Shown here piece after piece: positions 49,296-60,839 of a stretch of 64,000 nucleotides of DNA (position 1 is its first letter; the number at the start of each line of letters is the position of its first letter). Made by a program: the position numbers and the translations under genes. The stretch covers positions 19,611,603 through 19,675,602 of the forward strand of contig NC_044916.1 in the NCBI RefSeq assembly GCF_003576645.1. Reading direction: 5' to 3'. The notes under the pieces are model-generated. The model saw nothing but the letters and a program-made list of their open reading frames with translations. It did no database searches and was not told the DNA's origin. Source of the stretch: Ipomoea triloba. Lineage: Eukaryota; Streptophyta; Magnoliopsida; Solanales; Convolvulaceae.

Positions 49296-49739
49296 AAATC
49301 ACATATGCAAATTATTTTTGAAAATTTCCAACAATAATTCATTTTAGTTTATATCTTCTCTTGACCCAATCATTTATTTGCTTTCAACACTTAGATATAG
49401 TCTTTATCTTTATCTTTATGTATAATAAAGCTAAATCCAATGCCACAAAATTTTCCATCCAAAAGTGTGAATAGACTTTGGGTAAATGGCTGTAGCAATG
49501 GGATAGGTTTGGCCCATAAATTTTTTTAACAAATGTAATTATATATTGGCCCAAGATTTGTTATATTAAAACTTCTATTTTTTATTATGTTACATTATTT
49601 AGTGTCAATTGATTTTTTTTTATTTTTGTAATGCCCAAATATATATATATATATATAGTTGAGTTCAAGTGTGGCCTGCTTCTTAGGTGTAACCGTGCAG
49701 CTTTCAGCCATTAGATAACAGTAAGTCATCAAATCAACG

Positions 49740-50065
49740 CGCAATATATATGTGTTACAAATTACAATACACACCATTCTATGTACTAAAATGCACCAGA
49801 TGACAGATAAAACACACCATTTCACATTATAACCAAATGCACATATTCAGATAAAATTCATCAACATACGTAATAAAACGAATCATTCTGCGTATTAAAA
49901 TGCACCACAACGTGCCTTATGTCAGATTATAAACATGCACTATTTACACATTTTAGAAAACATGTGCTAAAATATGCACCATTCTACGTATTAAAATGCA
50001 CCACTACGTGTGTTAAAATAGGAGATGTTTAGGATAATTTGTAAAATGCACCACTACGTTGCGTG
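49740..50065. repeat. Degenerate short repeats with an aaaatgcaccac core
   Basis: The motif ttctacgtattaaaatgcacca and its variants recur about six times at irregular spacing, on an AT-rich background. The origin is unclear; a decayed Helitron or MITE interior is possible but no termini are identifiable. Confidence 0.45.
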
Positions 50066-50411
50066 AATAGGATAATGCCCAATGTTTATTTTTAAATAAG
50101 TATTTCAAGGTATATCAATATAAGATTATATAGGAGATGTTTATACATATGCAATTGAATGCTGAATTTGTTTATTTAAATATGTAATTCAAAGTATATG
50201 AATGTAAGATAATATATGAGAGGTTGATTACTCCCCAAGTAGTTAATATGATTTGCTTCAAATTATTATTTTAAAATTTTTTCTATGTTATTAATAGAAT
50301 ACTTGGTAAATAAATATATAACATTATTTTGTATTATAACTTTGATACGGAGTATTTAATTACAAGATAGTGTAAAAAGAAGACAATGAAAAACGTAATG
50401 AATATAATTAA
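50066..50411. other. AT-rich DNA, no recognised feature
   Basis: Low-complexity A/T sequence between the short-repeat cluster and a Copia LTR. No frame or terminus is supportable. Confidence 0.4.
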
Positions 50412-51469
50412 TGTTAGGAAATATATTACGAAAATAATATTTCCAGAAAATAACAAGCACAAAAATACAAAAGGAATTTTTGGACAAGGGTAAGCTTGAG
50501 TCGTGTACTCACTACACTGTCCTTAAAACCTTATTTGCTACCTCCCACGGTGCTAGGAGCGTTGTAGCCTAGGTTTCCCAGGATAAAACAAGCTTCGATT
50601 TCTAGTTTGAGCACTCAAACTTTGAAACCCAGCGAACAAGAACAAGAACAAGAGCTGAACACAGTATGCTAAGAAGGGAGTAGAAGCAGATTTTCGAGAG
50701 AGAAAATTGTATTTCGTTGTGTGTAAATCTGCTGCTTCTACCACCAACTTATATAGGAGTTGCTAGATTAATAGCATTTAATTAAGGCACTTAATCTGAT
50801 CATAAACTCAGCCTTGTAACCCCTGTAACGGTCGACCACTACCTGAGAATTGATTCAGATAATAAAAATTGGAATTAACCCGGTATTAATTCCGTAACAG
50901 ATGAATCAAGACTTGAACGGTCACTACCCGAGGCGAGGAGTTACACCGAGGTGTTCAGATTACACGGATGGACTAGGATTTGGCTTTGTGTTGGAAAAAG
51001 TCTCGAAAAATTTGGCATAACTTAGCCCGCAAGGCCACCCAATTTTCCAAACGACATTCGTGCCCGCAGGTGCCGGCGCACACGAGTTCAAGCCTTTTCG
51101 AACTCATTCTGGGATTTGATTTGCACCCCCCCCCCTGCGCGCGAGAGAGAGCCTCTATGCTATACAATTCACTAAGCCTAAGAAAGGCACTTGTATAAAT
51201 AGTGGTGCAAATTCCCTTTCCAAACCAATGTGGGACAAAGCCTTATTCTAAAGCTTTCCCTCAATTTTTCCAACTCAAATGGGTCAACTTTGAGAACCAA
51301 TTTCTCATTCACCCATTATCCGTTTTGTGCGTACAATATATCATTCTCTTCGTCTAACTACGAAGAACCCGAATCCACTTTGACCCGAACCAAATCGGAA
51401 GTGGACCCCACATTAATTTGTACAACAAAATAGCCACTTAAATTTCCATTTTTAAGCTATTTTCCAACA
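50412..51469 (-). mobile_element. 3' LTR of a Tork-like Copia element
   Basis: It runs TGTTAGGAAATA to tattttccaaca on the plus strand. On the minus strand the adjoining purine tract catgtgggggat (about 51470-51483) directly precedes the LTR start TGTTGGAAAATA, as in Tork/TNT-type elements. A 12-13 base C run occurs near 51127. The 5' LTR is absent. Confidence 0.75.
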
Positions 51470-52026
51470 ATCCCCCACATGAATGAAATTTGATTTTCGG
51501 GGTTGTTTTGAAATCGGAAACAACTTGTGTTCACCGGTCGATCCCTGCATAGGATAGGTAGGTGTTACCCTTTGAACCTTCCCTCGTGAAGATATATTTA
51601 TTCTACTGGCTGTGCGGTAGAACGCGATGTCTTTGAACCGACTGCCGTTTGTGTAGACGATGACATATCTCACACAGGAACCTTCCAACCTTGTTCTATT
51701 CTCATGAGTGTGCCCATTTTGGTCGTGGGTCACCGTTCCTGGTTCTGCAAGAGTTTCTAAAGAATTGAGCCCAGTTCAATTCTCCTTTGAAGCGACCCTC
51801 ACTTCTCTCTCACATAGGTGATTCTTTTCCGAGTATCCCGCATACTCACACATGTCAACTGACATTCGAATCATTAAAGCATCAACGTGCTAACCTCGTG
51901 CGGGAGCCACTGTTCTAACGAGGAGTGGTAGGGAGTCCGAGACCCCCACAGTGACACGCTACGTTCCATAATTTAGTTGTCCCATTGAACCTAGGTGCCA
52001 GCTAGGTTGGGTATCCACTATAGAAC

Positions 52027-53284
52027 TTATACCGAGGGCTTCAAACCCATTCCTCGTGTCAACTTCTCGGTCAACTCTCTACTTAACCCTTTGGTTAACG
52101 GATCCGATATGTTGTCTTTTGACTTTACGTAGTCAACCGAGACAACACCAGTTGAGAGAAGTTGTCTAATGGTGTTATGTCTACGACGTATATGTCTAGA
52201 CTTACCATTATACATATGACTTCGTACTCTCCCAAGTGTGGCTTGACTATCGCAATGCACACATATTGGAGGTACAGGTCGTTCCCAATTAGGAATATCC
52301 TCTAGAAAATGGCGTAGCCATTCAGCCTCTTCACAACATTTGTCCAAGGCTATCAGCTCAGATTCCATCGTGGATCTAGCTATCACGGTTTGCTTAGAGG
52401 ATTTCCATGCAACAGCTGCACTAGCTAGTGTAAACACGTAGCCACTCGTGGACTTAGAGTCCTTAATATCAGATATCCAGTTAGCATCACTATACCCTTC
52501 AAGTACAACAGGATATCCCGTATAGTGCAGTGTATAGTTACGAGTATCCCTTAGGTATCTCATAACCCTCACAATTGCCTTCCAGTGCATATCACCGGGG
52601 TTACTCGTATATCTACTAAGTTTACTAACCGCAAAGGCAATATCTGGCCTAGTACAGCTCATTAGATACATTAAACTACCAATAATCCGAGCGTATTCTA
52701 CTTGAGAAATACACTCTCCGTGATTCTTGGATAGTAAAACGTTTGTATCAAATGGTGTCCTAGCCACGTGATTATCATCCTTGTTGAATTTTGCAAGGAT
52801 TTTATCAATATAATGAGATTGACTCAACACGAGACTATCTGGTCTCCTAATGATTTTAATCCCGAGGATCAAATCAGCCAAACCCATATCCTTCATGTCA
52901 AATCTCGCGTTTAACATGTTTTTGGTAGACTTGATCATCCGATCATTACTACCAACGATGAGTATATCATCTACGTACAAACAAAGGATGACATACCCGT
53001 CTATGGTTTCCTTAACATAGACACATTTGTCACTTTCGTTTATTTTAAATCCATTGGTTAACATCGCATGGTCAAACTTCTTGTGCCACTGCTTAGGCGC
53101 TTGCTTTAAACCATATAGCGATTTAACCAACTTACAGACTTTCTTTTCTTGGCCCGGAACAACGAACCCTTCAGGTTGTTCCATATAGATTTCTTCATCT
53201 AACTCGCCATTAAGAAAGCTGTTTTCACATCCATTTGATGAACTGCCAGATTTCGCAAGGCGGCTATGGCAAGTATCATCCGAA
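52027..53284 (-). pseudogene. Truncated Copia reverse transcriptase and RNase H
   Basis: The minus-strand frame holds the second half of a Copia reverse transcriptase ([15 protein letters not shown], then catalytic YVDD in [10 protein letters not shown]) and RNase H ([34 protein letters not shown]). It ends in a normal stop at 52027. Near 53213 a one-base loss in the conserved TAFLNGE region shifts the frame; the preceding residues ([15 protein letters not shown]) are read in another frame up to about 53284. Everything upstream (gag, protease, integrase, early reverse transcriptase) is gone, and the first 35 or so codons of the nominal ORF are not Copia protein. This is a dead remnant. Confidence 0.88.
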
Positions 53285-53510
53285 TCGTCCTCGTTCTTTG
53301 CTGAAGGGCCTCTGAAGTTAAGTGGCTTGTTCTTCAATGAAGGGCTTATATGTATCTTGATCTTAAAAGAAGGGCTTATCTACTGAAGTATGCCGAATCG
53401 TCCTAGTTCCTTGCTGAAGGGCCTCTGAACTTAAATAGCTTGTTTTTCAATAATGAAGGACTTGTATGTATTTTGATCTTAAAAGAAAGGCTTATGGTTA
53501 TCTAATGTAG
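53285..53510. repeat. Tandem duplication, about 112-bp unit, at the broken Copia end
   Basis: Two consecutive copies start gaatcgtcct, continue gctgaagggcctctgaa and end cttgatcttaaaagaa. The first copy is fused to the Copia remnant, so duplication and truncation arose together or in quick succession. Confidence 0.75.
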
Positions 53511-53628
53511 ATTCTAAGAGCTCTCTTTCATGCAAAATGAAACCACTATTTATAGTGGTGAAGGTAGGATAAATCTAACAAACTCTAATGATCGAGACAT
53601 CATCTGTCCAGATTCATGATCCATCGTT

Positions 53629-55279
53629 GATGTAGTAACAAAAATGAGTGATGGTGAGTGTACGTGTGTGAAATGTCGTTTCGCTGAGGATTGGGGGTTA
53701 TGGCACACAATATGCAATCACAAAACTAGGCACTAGCACAAGGAAATCAATAAGAAACTAAGCAAACGACAACGAGGTAGAACAAACATGTATAAACAAT
53801 AGATAAATACAAAATAAAGAAATAGGACTCAAGTTAGGGGCATTACCATCTAGATGCTTTAACACTTAAGTTTGGGGGAAGAACATTTTACCTAGGTTCT
53901 AGAGGCTAGCACTAATAAATCCAAGTTTCCACAAGGATTAGAACAAAGGTTGCCCCATTCCCATGGTGAATCAACCCAAGTTCTTGAAGAGCAAAAGCTA
54001 TTTTAGCCCCAAATCTACCCCTATTTCCATAGAAGAGAAAATGAGTTTGAGATTGGGTTGGCTCAAGTCTCCCATCCAATTCCCATTGTAATGGAAGACT
54101 TTCCAAAGACAAACAACAATAATTGTACACTAATTATTGAAAGATAGAAATAAACTCAATTCAAACTTAATAACCCTAAATGGGTGTTCATCCCCTTTAT
54201 GCAATAATCACATAACAAGCATCAAAATAGATAATACAACCCTAATTCAAGCTCATAAACTAACTACTCATGATTAAATAGCATAAAGAACACAAAAGCA
54301 CAAGTAATAAGCATAAATCTTGATAAAGAAAAGAGGTAAGGGAAAGAAAGCTTCTCTATTGAAATGGGTGGAAGAATCTTGAAATCCAAGCTTCAAATCC
54401 AAGATTACAAGCTCCAGAAGTGTTAAAAGACATAGATCTAAGCCTAATCTAACCTAAAAATATGAAAGGAAGTGAATGGGAGTGTCTAGGTTTCAACCAT
54501 GGGTCAAAATTGAGTTCAAAATGCTCAAAACGAGCTTAAATACTGAGCAGAGCAGGTGCCATACGGCCGTATGGGTGGCCGTATGCTTTTGTGCGATATA
54601 CAGTGCAATTCTCAAAATTCTGTGCAACTACTTTGACTTCTAGGTTATTTTTCACCCTCAAAATAATTTCATTAGCCTTTGTGGTACTCATCAAAGTTGT
54701 AGCTCTTCAAGTTGTCTTTCCAATGGCGCAAAAATCATCTCATTTGGACATTCCTAGGCCGATATATGGTCAACATACTGAACAGTGGCAGATTTGGACG
54801 AAATCTGTAAGTTTGGACGATTTTGACCCCTTTGTCTACCTTTTTAAGCTTTAATATCTTCATGATAGTTGTATACCTTTGAGTCTTCGTTCCAATGGCA
54901 TAAAGAATCACTCAATTTGAATATTTATAGGCCGAGATATCGTCCAATCACTAAGACGTCGACGTTCAGAAATGTCAACACCTTGACTTTTTGCTTCTCT
55001 TTTGTTTTAGTTTGCCCAAATGACCAATACCATTGAAAATACAACTCTTAGGCTCCCTTGGAAGTGTTGCACCCATCTCCATGGCTTCTCCTTGACTCTC
55101 ATTGACTCCAAATGCATCCAAAATGCATGAAAATCATTGTTTTTGCTTCCAATGCTTTCCAAACCAAAATCCTTGCAAAATAACCACAAATTAGTTCCAA
55201 TCTCTTTAAATTTGGAATGATCTATAAGAAAAATAGCATAGTGAAAGGGAGGAAAATATAGATAAATGAGCACTTATCA
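53629..55279 (-). mobile_element. Athila-type LTR, family W copy 1
   Basis: The right terminus gagcacttatca at 55279 is followed by actcccctacacttaaac, whose minus strand is a polypurine tract (aagtgtaggggagt) preceding the LTR. The left end near 53629 (tgatgtagtaac) is tentative. It shares the tttcgctgaggatt block and general order with 55935-57125. On the minus strand a TATA-like TATTTAAGC (about 54534-54543) lies about 28 bp from the palindrome catacggccgtatg (54560-54573). Confidence 0.65.
54560..54585 (-). promoter_or_regulatory. CpG-rich palindrome next to the family W TATA-like box
   Basis: The perfect palindrome catacggccgtatg is followed 3 bases later by a half-copy, ggccgtatg. It occupies a promoter position like that of the family X and Y modules but has a different core. 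Regulatory function is inference. Confidence 0.35.
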
Positions 55280-55934
55280 ACTCCCCTACACTTAAACCTT
55301 TGCTTGTCTTCAAGCAAAGACAAGAAATAAATCACCATCTTTGCAATGAAATTGATCGTACTCCCACGTTGCACAACCTATCATACCACAATCCAACTTG
55401 CTACAACACAACTTGTTTCAAGAATCACCTTAGCTTGGCACACAAGTTCCGTTCCCAAGCCAATAACCAAGCACCAAAGCCATTAAAGTGTGTGAGAATC
55501 TAGTGTGCACAAATGCTAAGTTGAGATTATGCAAAACTTTGCTTTTAATAAGATCCCATAAGCTTGCCCTTCATACTCCCACTAGTTCAACTCCAAGATT
55601 ATTGCATGCTAAGATCAAATAGGTCTCTTATTAAGCTTGTAATGTGGCTAAGGGTGAACGGCTAACAAAGAAGGGGCATGGGAATAAAACAAAGGAGAGA
55701 ACTTCACACTTGTTCACAATTGAGGTTAGAAGAGATATGAAAACTATGAATAAATGAGCAATTTTACAATTTAGAACACGCAACACTCTAATGTAGTAGG
55801 GGTTAAGCACATCTTTCAAAACAAACTTCAAACTTGTATTCATCTTTCTTTTCTTTTCTTCTTCTCTTTTCATCATCTTTTTCAACACTTTTTTCTCAAT
55901 TTTTCTCAACATCATCTTTTTTCATTTTCTTGTC
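55280..55934 (-). mobile_element. 3' internal fragment of the family W copy 1 element
   Basis: Minus-sense noncoding sequence just upstream of the 3' LTR. It matches the first part of 57126-58975 (aagcttgtaatg-ggctaagggtga block), ends in a pyrimidine-rich tract (purine-rich in sense) and is cut by the next LTR. No frame is supported. Confidence 0.6.
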
Positions 55935-57125
55935 TTCTCGTTTCGCTGAGGATTAGAGCTATGGCACGTAATTGTGTAAATTAAGAAATCCTAGACACTA
56001 GAGCAGTTGAATAAACTAGAATCCAAGTGAATGATAACTAAATAGGGAAATTAAAGAAAAATAAATTGACTAATGATTAAATTGTATGATAAAGAAATGG
56101 GTCAGATTAGGGGTATTGCAATCTTGATGTTCTTACAACTCAGAATTAGGAAGACAAGGATTAACCTAGGGATTTATGGGCAATGCACACAAGAATTCAA
56201 TTTAGTTACTTTCGTAATCAATAAATAGAATTAGGCTAGGATTGCCCCACTTTCGTGATGCATCAATCATAGTCTTAAGCACCTAAGCATTGTAAGCCCC
56301 CAAATTACACCTATTCTCATAGTAGGGAAAATTATGTTGAAATTGGTAAGGCTCGAGGTCTTCACCCAACTTTCGTTGTAATGAATCCCTCTTAGAAACT
56401 AGCAATCAATTGTGGCCACCAATTAATAACAAGTAGAAATTAATCCCCAATTCAACATAAACCCTAGGTAAATAATTTAATCTCTTTATGCAATAATCAC
56501 AAATTGAACATCAAGACTAGCATAGATCCCTAATCTAAACCCATAAATGAACTACTCACTCATTATTAAAGGAAACAAAGCAAAACAAGAATTAACCATT
56601 GAAATCATAGCAATAAATATGAGAAATTAAAGAATTAAAAGGAAGAACTTTACTAACAATCTCGAAGAGTAAATCCAATCCAAAACCTCGATTCCAAGCT
56701 CGCAAACGTATTCAAGTATGTAAAACGGTGCTAATCTATGCTATGGAAAACTCTAAAGAGAAGGAAAAATGTACTGAACTAAACTAGGGCTCGAAATACC
56801 CAAAAAGACAGCTGAACGCGTTAATAAATACTGGACAGCAGCAGGGTCACGGGCAACCTCACGGTCGGGTGGTGCCTCTTCTGGTTGTCTTCTGACTCCT
56901 TTCGTGCTCCGTTGCTCCTTTCCGACCTTGGGTAGATTCCTATGCTTCGAAAACTTGTCCAAGATGATAAAAAATCCTTCATTTGCTCCTCAGCTCGTTC
57001 GTGAATAAACTAAAATTAAGCGAATGTAATGCACAAACGAGTCTCAAATTCATCAAGGTAAATGAAATAAGCAACAAAGCCAACTGAATTATGGGGCAAA
57101 TAATAGTATAAAATCATATGTATCA
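55935..57125 (-). mobile_element. Athila-type LTR, family W copy 2
   Basis: It starts near the tttcgctgaggattagag block and ends tatgtatca at 57125, followed by actcccccacactagaac, a classical Athila polypurine tract on the minus strand (agtgtgggggagt). The leftmost bases differ from copy 1 and may be truncated. A TATA-like TATTTATTAA lies on the minus strand at 56821-56830. Confidence 0.65.
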
Positions 57126-58975
57126 ACTCCCCCACACTAGAACTTTTACTTGTCCTCAAGCAATTATCAAGGACAATTCACCTTCCAAGCATTGCAACTG
57201 ATCATACTTCCTCCCTGCACCACCAAGCATACCACCAACCAACTCATACAACCTAACTTGCTTCAAGAATCATCTCAGAATCACAAGTGAGTTTCCCTCT
57301 TAGGCCAATAACTGGGCACCCGAATTAAGGTAGATTAAGACCCTGTATGCATATGTACTCAGTTGAGATTATGCAAGACTTGGTTTAAGATGAGATCCCA
57401 TAGACTTACCCTTCATACTCCCATAGATCAACTCTAAAACTGCATGCTAAGATCAAGTAGGTCTTTATTCAGCTTGTAATGGGGCTAAGGGTGAGTGGCT
57501 AAACAAAGAAGGGGTATGGAAAAATGAACAAAGGGGAAAATTTCACATCTATTCACAACTAAATCTAGAGGAAATACTGAAAGTATGAATAGTAGAGCAA
57601 AACACAACTGAAAACATAAGAGTATTCTAAACTAGTGAGGGTTGGACACAATTATTCTAGTAACACGACTTGTACTTTCATTAATCCTTATTTTTCTTTC
57701 TTTTCACAAACCCTTCCTTCACTTTCAAACTTCTTTTTCAAACTTTTCTCTAACAACAAATTTTTTTTCTTTTCATCAATCTTTTTTTTTCTTTTTTTTT
57801 CTTTTTCTTTTCAACCAACCAACTTTCTTTCCTTCAATTCAAACCAATCAATCAATTCCTTCGCCACACCCCCACACTAGAACAAAGATGACATAAATAA
57901 CTCTAACAAAAATAAGCTCCAAAAAGAAATCTCCTCTAAATTAAAGAACAAATGCTACATTCTCTCTAAGGGTAGATGGAAATATATGGCTAAAAGCTAA
58001 GGGTTAAATGATAGGGTTTAAACAAGAAAATTCAACAACAAAGAACGGGTTAAATGCTTTGCACTTATCAAACAAAAACAAGGCTCAAAGGGGACAACTA
58101 GGGAAAACAATTATAATAAGGGTAGGTTTAAAGGCTTGGGCTAATAACAATGGCCTAAATCACTTCAAAGCATGCAAGTTATAGACTTCACTATGAGAGC
58201 ACTAAGACAAGTTATGACAAGACAAATATCACCGGAATCCCACATAAGATTTCACTAGCAATGCATAACACACAGGGGAAGCATTTAGGTTAGAGGTTAA
58301 CCCAACTATTGAAAAGAGACTAAATTAAACACAAGCTCAACCTTGAATCATCCTTGACAACCTAGGCTGCACAAGTACCACCACAACAAACCACCAACCA
58401 GCAGAAAGGAAAGTGGTCATAGCCACAACACAAGGAAAACAAACCGTCCTAAGCTGCAAATTGAGTCATTCAAGCAAAGTTCATCAAAAATTCCATTTTC
58501 AAAAGTTCATCAGAAATAGCACCCCCCACACTTAAACTGGACATCGTCCCTGATGGACAACCAAAGCCCTACTAGCTAAAGCAATAACGAGAGATCGAAC
58601 TAGAAAGCAGGAAAACAAGCAGTAAATGAAAACAGAAAACAGTATATAATAAACCAAAATCCAAATTAAACATTATAAAATTCAAAGAAACAACTAGAAA
58701 TAATGACAACAAAAGAGAACAAAAATAAAAGAGCAGAGTTTAAAAGCTTCTCAAGGCATATCATCCCATGAAGGAGGGATCAAACTGTGGGAATTGAGGG
58801 CCCCCTAGAGGTGGGTAATGCCCTCTCATCCACTCATATTAACCACGGGCCTCATCGTGGCTCTGAGCGTTAGCCGCCTCCATGGCATCCATCCTGGTAT
58901 AAATCTGGTCGACCTTTAATTCATAGCCACCAGTTGAGCAAGCACCTGCTGCTGAAAGTCTCCGGAAGATGAACC
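57126..58975 (-). other. 3' noncoding region of the family W copy 2 element
   Basis: 1.85 kb lies between the env-like stop and the LTR, with no supportable frame. A long pyrimidine tract (57690-57850) is A/G-rich in the element's sense and could be a secondary polypurine tract. A second purine stretch in sense, from ccccccacacttaaac, lies near 58520-58540. Confidence 0.6.
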
Positions 58976-59506
58976 CTAGCCCGCCCCAGCATGGGCGGGA
59001 CCAGCAGCATCAGGATGGGCATCATAGGCCTTCTCCTCCATCCTCACATCGTCTGTCGCAGCCGTAGTGCGGGCCCTCTTAGCCCCAATCTTGTCACGCA
59101 TCCTCTCAACAGCCTCAGCTGTCAGAGGCTGCATGCCCTGAGACTTGGGTGCAACCAAAATGATCCGCTGTGTAGCTCTAAGAAGCCGAGTGAGGTAGGG
59201 ACCCACATACAGAGCCACTCCCTGTGACTGGTACTGATTCTTGAAGAGGTTCCAGATGAGCACTCCCATAAGAAGTCGCACGCGCTTGACCATGCCATAG
59301 AGACAAAGCATGTCAGCATGGTTGACAGAGCTTGTGGCATCGTACCGTCCACAAACTGAGTGATTGAGCACATACTGCATGAACCTATGCTCCTTTTTGA
59401 TGAATGAAGCGGAGCGGCTGTGGGAGCTACTAAACTCCGAGGTACCATCTGTGATTTCCTCCCAAAATGCTTGGGTGTTTGGCACGTGAAGGAAGTATTT
59501 TGCGGT
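58976..59506 (-). pseudogene. Athila env-like / ORF-1-type C-terminal fragment
   Basis: The frame is open from the truncation near 59506 to a stop at 58976, about 175 codons. The residues around KKEHRFMQYVLNHSVCGRYD, followed by a leucine-rich MLCLYGMVKRVRLLMG region and YLTRLLR, resemble the extra ORF of Athila elements often labelled Arabidopsis retrotransposon ORF-1 protein. Its place between pol and a long 3' noncoding region in minus sense fits. The C-terminus is Ala/Asp/Gly-rich. The N-terminal part was removed by the family X LTR, so there is no true start codon and the nominal first residue is internal. The domain assignment is from pattern memory only. Confidence 0.55.
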
Positions 59507-60051
59507 GAGTGAATGTGAAGGTGGTAAAACGAAGAGTCAAGACTCCCCGAGTGTCGTGTTTCTCAAGGATGGTGAATGGGAACCGAATTAGTGTGTTGGC
59601 ATTTGAGAGGTTGAAAGACAAGAGTTACAGGAATGGCTAGGGGTAGGATTCATTTATAAGAACTTGGAAAGGTTGATAGGGGTTGTGTGAAATAAATGGA
59701 AAGGCGGAGATTGGGGCTTTAGGCTTCTCTATGTGGTCTATCTTTGTTTGGACTTGCGAGCAAAGATGTGGAATAGAGTAGGGAGTTCGTGGCACTTTAC
59801 CAAGTGGCGTCACACTTTGGACTCCCACATCCTCATTCGGTTGGGGCATTTCATCGAACACTTTGTCTACCACTCTTCTCGGATCTCGTCCTTTCGGACT
59901 AAGAGCAGAGATGTAGGTGAGTTAGACTCATGAGTGGCCGCTATCGCGCACACACTCACTTCCTTTGGGTTTGCTACCTAATGTGGCCACAATAGGCACA
60001 AAGCTTGAAGAACATCATCCACACAAGTTCATCATCCAACAATCAAGCAAC

Positions 60052-60177
60052 TCACAATTCTACTAGCAATAATATCAAACATCCACATAGAACTCACAAT
60101 TCTACTAGCAATAATATCAAACATCCACATAGATTTCACAATTCTACTAGCAATAATATCAAACATCCACATAGATT
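60052..60177. repeat. 42-bp tandem triplication in family X LTR copy 2
   Basis: Three head-to-tail units contain cacaattctactagcaata and tcaaacatccacatag. The other two family X LTRs have a single unit, so the expansion is private to this copy. Confidence 0.9.
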
Positions 60178-60542
60178 AACCTTGGGGCCACCAATCCCCT
60201 ATCTAATCTACTCTAACATGCTAAAGAAACAAAAAAAAGAAAGGAAATCTCAAAGAAACAAATATTAGATTAAGAATTGGAGAGAATAGTTACCACCCTC
60301 AAGAAGAGGATCTTTACACTTTTGTTCTTGTGAAATTCCAATCTTCATCCTTGCCCTTGGATCTAATCTAACATAGAAGAAAAGGAATTTTCCCCCAAGA
60401 GGGGAGAAAACCCTCTACAATTTTCAGATCTAACCTATTCTAATTTGTTGTCTTCTTCTTTTAGGTTTAGGGCAAAAGGGATTTATATAGGTGACAAAAG
60501 GGAACAAATTTCCCAAAATGGCCCTTGGCCCGACCACGCATG

Positions 60543-60610
60543 CCACCACGTGTGGTGGTGGGCGTGGATGGTTACTGGAAAGATTCCACTCCCAGCCACA
60601 CGCGTGTGAG
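60543..60610 (-). promoter_or_regulatory. Triple-palindrome promoter module, copy F
   Basis: ccaccac-gt-gtggtgg (60543-60558; 7-bp arms, 2-base centre), the imperfect central ctggaaagattcca and ccacacgcgtgtgag (60596-60610). Outer bases differ from other copies on both sides at once, keeping the symmetry. A minus-strand TATA-like box (about 60482-60490) lies about 64 bp away. Confidence 0.45.
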
Positions 60611-60839
60611 GCTGCGTGGGACGATACTGCATTGCGGCTTCGTTTGTCTTTTGCTCTATTTTAGCCTCAAATCCCTCTCCAACCTGTAAAATACCTAAAA
60701 ACTTTTCCTAGGATTGATGTTAGAAGATTTTGATCACATCTGAGCTAAAATGCATGCAATTGTTATGATCGGATGGCAAAACATTACACTTCTAATCCAT
60801 TTTAGACCCTTTTTAAATACCATTCTTGGTGCTTATCAA

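Larger units (their letters stand above)
59507..60839 (-). mobile_element. Athila-type LTR, family X copy 2
   Basis: It lacks about the first 20 bp seen in copy 3, opens at gtgagtgaatgtgaagg and ends ggtgcttatca at 60839. The sequence after it, aagtttccacacttagacc, gives a polypurine tract in minus sense. A 42-bp unit is tandemly triplicated at 60052-60177. The palindromic module is present with one core changed to CACGTG. Confidence 0.75.

Noticed and set aside
55631..55915. Lys-rich 94-codon minus-strand frame
   Set aside because: It arises from a pyrimidine-rich tract in the family W 3' noncoding region; low complexity and no homologous frame in the second copy.
57635..57896. Phe/Ser-rich frames of 81-84 codons
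   Set aside because: They are translations of a poly-pyrimidine tract in two overlapping frames.
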